DNA of 64,000 nt from Gaiellasilicea sp963745775 (GTDB lineage: Bacteria; Actinomycetota; Thermoleophilia; Gaiellales; Gaiellaceae). Positions within the stretch are counted from its first letter, which is position 1, and every line of letters starts with the position of its first letter. Where the stretch lies: contig CAVUYY010000008.1 of assembly GCA_963745775.1 (NCBI GenBank), positions 496,001-560,000 of the forward strand, given 5' to 3'. A program made the position numbers and the translations under genes. The notes beneath the pieces are model-generated. The model did not search any database, was not told the DNA's origin, and saw only the letters and a list, made by a program, of their open reading frames with translations. Shown here piece after piece: positions 11,614 to 18,824 of the stretch.

Positions 11614-12039
11614 GTGGTGTGGCGCGAGAACGGCGAGGCCGTTGAGCTCGAGGAGCTCGTCACGGACGGCCCGATCCTCCTGTTCTTCTACCTCTTCGAC
11701 TGGTCGCGCACCTGAACCCAGGAGCTCCTGCTCCTGCGTGACAGAGAGCCCGAGTTCGCTGCCGCCGGAGTGCGCGTCTTCGGCGTCTCCCGCGACTCGT
11801 CGTTCTCGCATCGGGCCTGGAAGGAGGCGCTCGGGATCGAGACGCCGCTGCTCTCGGACTGGAACGGCGAACTCGGGCGGCGGCTCGGCGTCCTCCGGGA
11901 ATGGCGCGGGCTCGCCGACGTGCCCGAACGCGCAGCAGTCCTCGTGGGCGAGGGCGGTACGGTGCGCCGAACGTGGCGGTACGCGGATTCCGAGGTGCCC
12001 GACTTCGACAGCTTGCTCGCGGACGTCCGGGCTTCGTAG
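11614..12039 (+). CDS. Peroxiredoxin-like selenoprotein (Sec34 encoded by TGA at 11713-11715)
   Basis: AhpC/TSA-family thiol peroxidase, 141 residues if TGA 11713-11715 is read as selenocysteine. The sequence around it is FYLFDWSRT-U-TQELLLLRD, where the family normally has its peroxidatic Cys (DWS.TC..EL..FRD). The frame before and after the TGA is the same and fully conserved, continuing AAAGVRVFGVSRDSSFSHRA, then PLLSDWNGELGRRLGV. A hairpin with GU in its loop lies 15-34 bases after the TGA. The alternative is an ordinary enzyme with a TGC-to-TGA miscall; other errors in this sequence are indels, not substitutions. The gene follows the multicopper oxidase by about 120 bases and has its own promoter box. 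Confidence 0.82.
11730..11749 (+). promoter_or_regulatory. Candidate bacterial SECIS hairpin in the peroxiredoxin gene
   Basis: Stem GCUCCUG pairs with CAG(A)GAGC, leaving one bulged A (11745) and the five-base loop CGUGA. The loop GU is at 11738-11739, 23-24 bases after the TGA. Bacterial SelB-binding elements have this design: a short stem, a bulge and an apical GU, about 16-37 bases after the UGA. Pairing was worked out by eye. Confidence 0.6.
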
Positions 12040-13568
12040 CGCTCGTCCTGGCCCTCGGGCTCGCGGCGGCTCTGCTCGCCACCTGGCCCGCCGTCCGGGG
12101 GCTGGGAGACGGTTATCTCGCCCGCCCGAGCGCCGGCTTCGGACAGACAGCTGCCGGCGACCACCTCCAGCTCGGCTGGGCGATGTGGCTGCCCGGTCAC
12201 CAACTCGCGAACGCCGGCGCCCCGTGGCTCGATCCGTACTCCTTCCAGCCGGAAGCCGACCGCGCGATCAATCTCCAGGGCTGGCTCTTCGCGCCTCTCT
12301 ACTCGCCGTTGCACGCGCTCCTCGGGGCCGTCGTCGCGTACAACGTCTTCCTCCTGCTCACCTTCGTAGCGGCCGGCGCTTTGACGACGTGGTGGCTCCG
12401 CGAGCTGGGCTTGCCGCGCGGCGCCGCGCTCGTCGGCGGGCTGGCGTTCGCGCTCGCTCCGTACCGAGTCGCGCAGAGCACGGGCCATCTGCTCGGCCCG
12501 ATCTCGCTCCTGCTCCCCCTCTGCCTCCTGCTCGTCGAGCGGCACCACCGGCTCGCCGCCGCGCTCGTGCTTGCCGCGCTGCCGCTCTCGGGCCAGACGC
12601 ATCTGGCGCTCGGCGCGATCCCGCTCGTGGTGGCATACGCGTGGATCAGGGAGCCAAGCAACAGCCTATTGCTCGGGGTCCGGCGCGCCGCGCTGCTCGC
12701 GCTCCCAGCCGTGCTCGCCGGATTTGCGGTGCAGCAACTCGTGATCGAAGGCTCGATCGCCGGGGGCGGCCGCACGCTGAGGTCGGTCGACCGTTACTCC
12801 GCTTCCTGGAGCGATCTCGTCGACCGGACGCTGGACGCCGGCGTCGAGCGCTTCGTCTTCCTCGGCTGGTTCCTGCCCGTCCTCGCGCTCGCCGGGCTGG
12901 CGATCCTCTGGCGGCGGGATCGGCCGCTCGCGATCTGGCTCGGGCTCGCCGCGCTGATCCCGATCGTGCTGGCGCTCGGGACGACGACGCCGCTCTACGA
13001 GCCGCTCTGGCACGTGTTTCCGCCGCTCCACTATCCTCGCGTGCCCGAGCGCCTGATGCCGATCGCCTGCCTCGCGCTCGCCGCGCTCGCCGCGTTCGCC
13101 GTCGCCCGCATCCGGTGGTCGCCGCTCGTCGCCGTGGTGCTCGTCGCGCTTGCCGTCGATCTTCGCGTGCCCCTGTTCGCGTCCGTCGAGGCGGACGAGC
13201 AAAACCGCGCCTACGCCGCAATCCAGACGGACGGGCGCCTGTTCGAGCTGCCCGTCTTCCGACCCGACATGCACTTCGGCAGCGTCTACCTCGCCTACGC
13301 GATGCAATCGCCGCGCGAGCGGCCGCAGGGCTACTCGACCGTCGGCCCGACCGAGGCGGACCGGGTGGCGCGGCTCCTCCGGCCGCTCTCGTGCGGGCGA
13401 GGCGAGATCCCTGCCGCGATCGAGTTCGTCGCGGTCCACCGCGGCCTCTATCGCCAGAGCGGCTACTTCCACGCCGGTTGCGCCGGTCGTGCGGAGGCAG
13501 CGCTCCGCCGCGCCGGGTGGCGGCTGCTCGAGCGCGACGGGCCCGTCGCCGTCTACGCCCGGAGTTAG
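11973..13568 (+). CDS. Polytopic membrane protein, glycosyltransferase-like
   Basis: About 530 residues with at least ten hydrophobic segments and a C-terminal soluble part (LFELPVFRPDMHFGSVYLAYAM onward). The loop with DHLQLGWAMWL after the first membrane segment resembles GT-C type membrane glycosyltransferases, which use polyprenyl-linked sugars, but no catalytic motif is certain. No good start exists after the peroxiredoxin stop, so GTG 11973, inside that gene, is taken; a hidden frameshift or a start near 12040 is equally possible. It converges with the DUF6328 gene. Confidence 0.7.
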   Translation: MAVRGFRGARLRQLARGRPGFVALVLALGLAAALLATWPAVRGLGDGYLARPSAGFGQTAAGDHLQLGWAMWLPGHQLANAGAPWLDPYSFQPEADRAINLQGWLFAPLYSPLHALLGAVVAYNVFLLLTFVAAGALTTWWLRELGLPRGAALVGGLAFALAPYRVAQSTGHLLGPISLLLPLCLLLVERHHRLAAALVLAALPLSGQTHLALGAIPLVVAYAWIREPSNSLLLGVRRAALLALPAVLAGFAVQQLVIEGSIAGGGRTLRSVDRYSASWSDLVDRTLDAGVERFVFLGWFLPVLALAGLAILWRRDRPLAIWLGLAALIPIVLALGTTTPLYEPLWHVFPPLHYPRVPERLMPIACLALAALAAFAVARIRWSPLVAVVLVALAVDLRVPLFASVEADEQNRAYAAIQTDGRLFELPVFRPDMHFGSVYLAYAMQSPRERPQGYSTVGPTEADRVARLLRPLSCGRGEIPAAIEFVAVHRGLYRQSGYFHAGCAGRAEAALRRAGWRLLERDGPVAVYARS

Positions 13569-14020
13569 CTCTCCTTCGCCTCCCGGTAGAGCGCGATCAG
13601 CCACCAGCGCCAGGCCGCGAGCAAGAAGAAGCTCGCGGCGACGAGGAACGCCCAGGGAAGGCTGAACATCAGATCGGTGATCAGGAAGATGACGCCGGTG
13701 AAGGCAAGCGCGATTCCGCCTGTGCCCGCGATCGCCTCGCGGTTGCCCTTGCGGAGCATCACCTCCTTGTCGCCCTCGCGGAACCGGATCCGATGGAACG
13801 CCGCCGGCGCGAGCAGCATCACGAGCGCGAACGCCGTCGAGAGCAGCGTCGCGTAGTAGACGCGCTCCTGGACGAGCGTCAGCGTGTCGAACTTCTCCGT
13901 GAAGCGGATCGCGAGCAGGAAGCCGAAGAGCACCTCGGCGCCCGGGATCAGCGAGCGCAGCTCCTCGAGCAGCTCGCTGTGCTCGCGCTCGAGTTGCTCC
14001 TTCTTGGTCTCCTCCGCCAC
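13565..14020 (-). CDS. DUF6328-type membrane protein
   Basis: 151 residues. A charged helical N-terminus (MAEETKKEQLEREHSELLEEL) leads into PGAEVLFGFLLAIRFTEKFDTL and then three more hydrophobic helices. This is the pattern of DUF6328 proteins, found widely in Actinobacteria without assigned function. The family name is given from memory. Four bases overlap the 3' end of the converging membrane protein gene. Confidence 0.7.
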   Translation of the reverse strand: MAEETKKEQLEREHSELLEELRSLIPGAEVLFGFLLAIRFTEKFDTLTLVQERVYYATLLSTAFALVMLLAPAAFHRIRFREGDKEVMLRKGNREAIAGTGGIALAFTGVIFLITDLMFSLPWAFLVAASFFLLAAWRWWLIALYREAKES

Positions 14021-14095
14021 CTAGCTGCCCACCGGTACGAGCAACCTTCGCAGGAAGTCGAGCTCTGCGCCCGTGCCATCTACGCTGGGCCGAAC

Positions 14096-14611
14096 ATGCG
14101 CTGGATCGCGCTTCCCGTCTGCGTTGCCCTCGGCGCCCTCGCGCTGATTCCGGCCGCGGAGCCTTCGTCGGAGCTCGTCCCCTCGATCGTGACTCTCGAC
14201 GGGGTCGGCGAGGTGCGGCCCGGGCTGACCGTCACGCAGGTCGAGCAACGCTTCGGAATCGACCTGCACCCGGCCGGCTTTGGCGCGGGCTGCGCGAGGG
14301 CGCCGTTCAGATCGGGGATCGTGCGAGGCCATGCGACCTTCGTCCGCGGTCGGCTCGGGTCGCTCTGGTTCGATCGCGGTGTGCTCGCGGGCCGCGGGAT
14401 CGGGATCGGCGCCACGCTGACCCGGCTCCAGCGCGCCTACCGGCGGCTCGAGATCCGCCGCGACCCCGACCTGCCGGGGGTGCGAAACGTCTACGTCAGG
14501 CGCACCCGTGCGCCTCATTGGCGGCTTCGATTCGACGTCTCGCCCGAGAACCGGGTCACCCGAATCGCGTTCGGCGATCTGACTGTGCTTCTCCCCGACG
14601 GCTGTCCCTGA
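14096..14611 (+). CDS. Secreted hypothetical protein
   Basis: 171 residues. The N-terminus MRWIALPVCVALGALALIPA is a signal peptide or anchor. The mature part contains VTLDGVGEVRPGLTVTQVEQ and a matching two-Cys arrangement (GAGCARAPF and the final DGCP). The GVGEVRPGLT..QVE stretch resembles small SmpA/BamE-like folds of secreted proteins, which is only a suggestion. A TACGCT box lies nine bases before the ATG. Confidence 0.65.
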   Translation: MRWIALPVCVALGALALIPAAEPSSELVPSIVTLDGVGEVRPGLTVTQVEQRFGIDLHPAGFGAGCARAPFRSGIVRGHATFVRGRLGSLWFDRGVLAGRGIGIGATLTRLQRAYRRLEIRRDPDLPGVRNVYVRRTRAPHWRLRFDVSPENRVTRIAFGDLTVLLPDGCP

Positions 14612-14686
14612 GAACCGCTTCCATGCCATCGCGTGGGTAACCAAGCTGCGGTCGCCTCAACCCAAGAAGAGCATCACGCTGCTTCA

Positions 14687-14720
14687 CACGCCACAGAAGT
14701 AGCCGAACGCCCGATTCCTC
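14687..14720 (+). promoter_or_regulatory. 34-base upstream element, copy 1
   Basis: Identical at 33 of 34 positions to 21584-21617 (core AGAAGTAGCCGAACG, then CCCGATTCCTC; the sole difference is C versus T). It begins exactly 62 bases before ATG 14749, and a TACCGT box at 14737-14742 lies six bases before that ATG. It covers the -62 to -29 region, where an activator site and the -35 contact would lie. Confidence 0.7.
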
Positions 14721-14748
14721 TTCCCGTCGCGCGGCCTACCGTCGTGGC

Positions 14749-15072
14749 ATGGCTCGAACCGGTCACGCGGCACGGGAGACATTCCTCGTCGAGCACTACC
14801 GCCCCGGCCTGAGCGCCCAGGAGCTCGGCGCGTGGGCGGCTCGGGTTCGCGTCATCACGGAGGAGATGAGACGCGACGGGAAGCCGGTGCGCTATCTCCG
14901 TTCCACCATCGTCCCGGTGGACGAATCGCTCCTCTGCATGTTCGAAGCGGCTTCCGAGGAGCTCGTTCGTGAGGCATACGCACGCGCCGAGATTCCGTTC
15001 GAGCGGATCAGCGCGGTCATTCACGACGGAACGTCGGAGGGACCGCGCTCGACAACGAAGGAGGAGAGATGA
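14749..15072 (+). CDS. DUF4242-like small protein
   Basis: 107 residues: FLVEHYRPGLSAQELGAWA, DGKPVRYLRSTIVPVDESLL and EAYARAEIPFERISAVIHDG. The pattern (VE..., dG..V..l.S.vp.dE, A.iP..ri) matches the ferredoxin-like DUF4242 family, one actinobacterial member of which binds nickel. Assignment is by pattern only. Its start and upstream 62 bases match those of the gene at 21646, including the first eleven coding bases. It overlaps the next gene by four bases and is probably co-transcribed with it. Confidence 0.65.
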   Translation: MARTGHAARETFLVEHYRPGLSAQELGAWAARVRVITEEMRRDGKPVRYLRSTIVPVDESLLCMFEAASEELVREAYARAEIPFERISAVIHDGTSEGPRSTTKEER

Positions 15073-15440
15073 GACGTACCAAGCCGATAGCCGCACTTGC
15101 CGCGACGGCTGCAGTGGCCGCGCTGGTCGTGAGTGCGCCCGCGGGCGCGGAGGGAGTGACGCCGGCGCAGCTGCAGGCCCGGGGCTGGACGTGCTTCGTG
15201 CCACCGCCCTTCCCCGACACGATCGTGTGCGGCAATCCGGCGCACGGGCTGCCGCCGGTTCCGCCCGACCCGGACGGAGGCCCCTCCTACAACTTCCTGT
15301 TCTTCGAGCGCAGCACTGGGGAGTTCCGCGGCACGATCCACATGATCCGGGCCGACGTGTACCGCGGTCAGCCCTGCCCGCAGACGGGAGGCCTGTACGT
15401 CTTCAACCCCGCTAACGGCTACTACCGCTGCGGGCTCTAG
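15069..15440 (+). CDS. Secreted hypothetical protein, cysteine-containing
   Basis: 123 residues. The signal peptide MRRTKPIAALAATAAVAALV ends near SAPAGA-EG. The mature domain has four cysteines (WTCFVPP, DTIVCGNP, GQPCPQT, YYRCGL) and a PPVPPDPDGGPSYNFLFFER loop. It is not recognised. The ATG overlaps the DUF4242-like stop, so it belongs to the operon behind the 34-base element. Confidence 0.7.
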   Translation: MRRTKPIAALAATAAVAALVVSAPAGAEGVTPAQLQARGWTCFVPPPFPDTIVCGNPAHGLPPVPPDPDGGPSYNFLFFERSTGEFRGTIHMIRADVYRGQPCPQTGGLYVFNPANGYYRCGL

Positions 15441-15520
15441 GTGCCAGATGATGAACGAGCGACACCTCTTGTATCGCCGTCAGAGCTGCACGTGATAGTT
15501 CGCACAATGCGAGTTGTGGA

Positions 15521-16485
15521 GTGAACGCAAGGCGCGGCGGAAGGGTGGCGACGGTTGCGCTCAGCGCAGCCGTCGCGCTCCTCGCCGCCCTGACGGCCGC
15601 CGGCGGCGCCTCCAGCGCGTCTGCCGGTCAGCTCGCCACCGTGACGATCGCGACCCCGCCGTTCGAGCCCACGGCGCTGGCCTTCTACGCGAACGCCCGT
15701 GGCCTGTTCCGGAAGCACGGGATCGACGCGAAGCTGGTCGTGACGGCCGATCCGAACGCAGGAGTCGCGGCGCTGCTAGCCGGTGACGTCCAGTTCACGG
15801 CCACCCACGCCGGGGGTCCTGCGCTGCTCCGGTCGCGGGGAGCGCCGGTGAGGCTCATCGCCGCGGGGGCGATCTACCGGCAGGCCGCTCCGACCGCCGC
15901 TCTCGTGTCCGCCCGTGGGAAGCGCTTTGCGGCGCCACGCGAGCTGGTCGGCAAGCGCATCGGCTACGACGCGCCGGGCACGATCGCGCACGTCGCCCTC
16001 CTGAAATGGCTCAAACAGGGTGGCGTGCGTGATGGTGACGTCACCCTCGTCCGCGCCGCGTTCCCCGACTGATCGGCGCTCTTGCTCGTGGGGACATCGA
16101 CGCGGCAGTCCTGCCCGAGCCGTACTTGACGATCGCGAAGCAACAGGGCGCAAAGCTCGTCGCGCCGATCTTCCAGAGCGTCTGTGCGAGCGAGTGCCTG
16201 CTGACGACGTGGATCGCGCGGAGCGACGTGGATCGGAATCTCGCCGCCCGCTTCCGGAACGCCATCCAGGAGGCGGCCACATGGGCGAACAGGAAGCAGA
16301 ACGACCCCGCGAGCGGAGCGATCCTCGCCCGCTACGCGGAGTTCGACAAGGGTCTCCTTCGCGCGATGGCACGCTCGAGGTTCGGGACGCGCCTCCGGCT
16401 GCTGCACATCGGGCCCTGGATCAGCGCCTACAAGGAGTTCGGACTGATCCCGGAGGCGTTCACGGTCGGCGACCTCGTCAAGTAG
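15521..16485 (+). CDS. ABC transporter substrate-binding protein, NMT1/SsuA type (frameshifted near 16068)
   Basis: Exported binding protein. A signal sequence ends near SSASAG, then QLATVTIATPPFEPTALAFY, GLFRKHGIDAKLVVTADPNA and GDVQFTATHAGGPALLRSRG follow the periplasmic-binding pattern used for sulfonates, nitrate, taurine or thiamine precursors. A missing base near 16068 creates a premature TGA; the frame resumes LIGALARGDIDAAVLPEPY and runs to VGDLVK. It is first in an importer operon with two permeases and an ATPase. The ligand is not predictable. Confidence 0.87.
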
Positions 16486-16500
16486 CGGAGGAGTGCGCTC

Positions 16501-17263
16501 CTGAGGCGGGCGAACCTCGCCGGTTTGCTCTTCGCCGCAGCGGTCTCGTCGTCGCCGAGGCCGCTGTTCGGATCTTCGATCTCTCCGACAGCGTCGCAGC
16601 GCCTCGGAGGCGGCGGGCGCACTCGTCGACGAGCTCTGGGACGGCACGCTCTCGGGCGAGATCGTGACGACGCTCGAGGTCTACGTCCAAGGCTTCGCGC
16701 TCGCGCTCGCGATCGGCGTCGTGCTCGGAATCGCGATCGGCGTCTCGCGGACGATCGAGCACGGGACGTCGGTCGTGGTCGAGTTCCTGCGACCGATCCC
16801 GGCCGTCGCGCTGATCCCGCTCGCGATCCTCTGGTTCGGGCTCGGCACACCGATGTTGCGCTTCGTGGTGGCGTACGCAGCGGTCTGGCCGATCCTCGTC
16901 CACACGGTCTACGGCATCCGCGGGGTCGACCGGATGCTGTACGACGTCGCTGCGACGTCCCAGGTAAGAGGCATCACGCGGGTCGCCCGGGTTTCGGTTC
17001 CCGCGGCGCTCCCGGGCATCGCGACGGGAATCAGGGTGAGCGCGGCGATCGCGCTGGTCGTCTGCGTGACCGCCGAGTTCTACTTCGGCACCGAGGGCAT
17101 TGGCGCGTACATGCAGGCGCAGCAGGCTGCGTATCGGATTCCGGAGCTGTATGCGGCCGTCCTCCTCGCGGGACTCATCGGGCTGGCAATCGATGTCGTG
17201 CTGAGCAGAACGATGCGACGGGCGCTGTTCTGGGTCGGCGAAGAGCGGGCGCGACCCCGGTGA
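16501..17263 (+). CDS. ABC transporter permease 1 (two frameshifts in the N-terminal part)
   Basis: The intact part from about 16664 carries the BPD-type permease helices and the EAA loop region (YDVAATSQVRGITRVARVSVPAALPGIATG). Upstream coding continues in two other frames (LRRANLAGLLFAAAV; LVVAEAAVRIFDLSDSVAA; EAAGALVDELWDGTLSGEIV), broken near 16545 and 16612. The exact start is unclear; 16501 is the first base of the recognisable N-terminal frame. The stop overlaps the GTG of the second permease. Confidence 0.83.
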
Positions 17264-18044
17264 GCGCTCGCGCCCCACGCCTTCGCGGCGTCCTCCTCGG
17301 GGGGCTCGTCTTCGTCGTCGCGCTCGCGATCTGGGAGGTATGGGCTCGCACGGAGAGCTTCTACTTCCTCCCGCCGGTCAGCGAGGTCGGGCGGCGAGCC
17401 TGGGACGTGTGGCCGAGCGCCGACTTCCTGAGCGCTGTCGGCGGGAGCCTGAAGCGCCTTGCCGCCGGCTTCGCCATCGGCTCGGTGGCCGCCGTCGCTG
17501 TCGGGCTTGGCCATGGGCTCGTCGCCTCGCGTGCGGAGGACGCTCGGCCCGACGGCGGAGTTCTTGCGCGTGCTTCCCGTCATCGCAATCGTGCCGATCG
17601 CGATCGTCCTGCTGGGCGTCGGAGATGCGATGCGCATCGGCGTGATCGCGTTCGGCGTCTTCTTCCCGGTGCTCGTAGCGACGGTCGAGGGAGTGCGTGC
17701 GGTGTCGCCGGAGATTCGGGACACCGCGGCGCTGCTGCGGGTTGAGCAGGGTCGGGCAAAGCGTTCGGGTCTACCTGCCTGCCGCGCTCCCGACGATCTT
17801 CGCCGGCCTCCGCACGGCGCTCTCGATCGGCCTCGTCCTGATCGTGATCTCCGAGCTCAACGGCGAGGGGGACGGACTGGGCGTCTACATCGAGTCCCAG
17901 AGAGCCCTCTTCAACATCCCCGAGGTGTACGTCGGCATCGTCTTCCTCGGCCTGCTCGGGTACGTGCTGAACAGGCTCTTCCTCGTGCTCGAGCGCCACG
18001 TCCTCGCCTGGCACTACGGAGCCGTCGGTGAGCCCGACCACTGA
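17260..18044 (+). CDS. ABC transporter permease 2 (two frameshifts)
   Basis: SsuC-like permease. It begins VSARAPRLRGVLLGGLVFVVALAIWEVWA, continues after a shift near 17525 as TAEFLRVLPVIAIVPIAIVLLG, and after one near 17750 as VYLPAALPTIFAGLRTALSIGL, ending VLAWHYGAVGEPDH. The EAA-type loop sits across the second shift. It overlaps permease 1 by four bases. A heterodimeric membrane domain of two related permeases is normal for this transporter class. Confidence 0.83.
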
Positions 18045-18062
18045 CGCGCGCAGTCCTTCGAC

Positions 18063-18824
18063 GTGGCCGCGCTCGGGAAGCGCTACTCGAGCGCTGGGCC
18101 GCCCGTGCTGACGGACGTGACGTTCGACGTCGCGGAGGGCGAGCTGGTCGCGCTCGTCGGTCCGTCGGGGTGCGGAAAGACGACGCTGCTCCGGATCATG
18201 TGCGGCCTGCTCGCACCGAGCGAGGGCACGGTGCTCCTGGACGGCGAGCCCGGTCGTGCGTCCCCGCCGGAAAGGTCGCCCTCGTCTTCCAGGACTACAG
18301 CCGTTCGCTCTTCCCCTGGCTGACCGTGCTCGGGAACGTGACCTTCCCGCTCGGCCGCGACGGACTGTCGAGAACCGAACGCGTGGCTCGAGCCGAAGCC
18401 GCGCTCGGAGAGGTGGGTCTGGAGGGCGTCGGCAGCAAGTACCCGTGGCAGCTCTCGGGCGGGATGCAGCAGCGGGTTGCGATCGCTCGGGCGCTCGTGT
18501 CCCGGCCTGAGGTCGTCTTCCTGGACGAGCCGTTCGCGTCGGTCGACGCGCTCACGCGCGCCGAGCTTCAAGACGTCTTGCTCGCCGTCCACGCGCCCGC
18601 GGAGAATCGGCGCGTGACGATCGTCCACGTGACGCACGACATCGACGAGGCGGTGTATCTGGCAGACCGCGTCCTCGTCCTGAGCCCCGTCTCCAGGAAC
18701 GGTCGCCGCGTCGATCGAGGTCGGGCTCGCGCGGCCGCGGACGCAGACCGCGACGCGGAGCTCGCCGCGGTTCCTCGCAGTGCGCAACGAGGTCCACGAC
18801 GTGATCGTGCAGGGACGACGATGA
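18063..18824 (+). CDS. ABC transporter ATP-binding protein (two frameshifts)
   Basis: Energises the importer. Walker A is VGPSGCGKTTLLR, the Q-loop is ALVFQDYSRSLFPWLTV, the signature is QLSGGMQQRVAIARAL, Walker B with the catalytic Glu is VVFLDEPFASVD and the switch His is HVTHDIDEA. Frame breaks lie near 18262 (one base missing) and 18695 (one extra). The start is uncertain: GTG 18063 is used, but GTG 18028 with another small frameshift is possible. The TGA stop overlaps ATG 18821 of the LuxR gene. Confidence 0.87.

Noticed and set aside
11719..11736. Perfect CAGGAGC/GCTCCTG hairpin just after the peroxiredoxin TGA
   Set aside because: It is too close to the TGA and its loop TCCT lacks the GU that SelB reads. 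It competes with the chosen hairpin at 11730-11749, which has the right spacing and loop.
9338..14611. A 1757-codon open frame on the plus strand
   Set aside because: It is an out-of-frame reading through the multicopper oxidase and its neighbours, rich in Arg, Ala and Gly as GC-rich shadows are. Only its last 172 codons (14096-14611) coincide with a real gene.
16060..16080. In-frame TGA in the ABC substrate-binding protein as a third selenocysteine
   Set aside because: The reading frame after the TGA is not conserved; the protein continues one frame over (LIGALARGDIDAAV). It is a one-base deletion, not a recoded codon.
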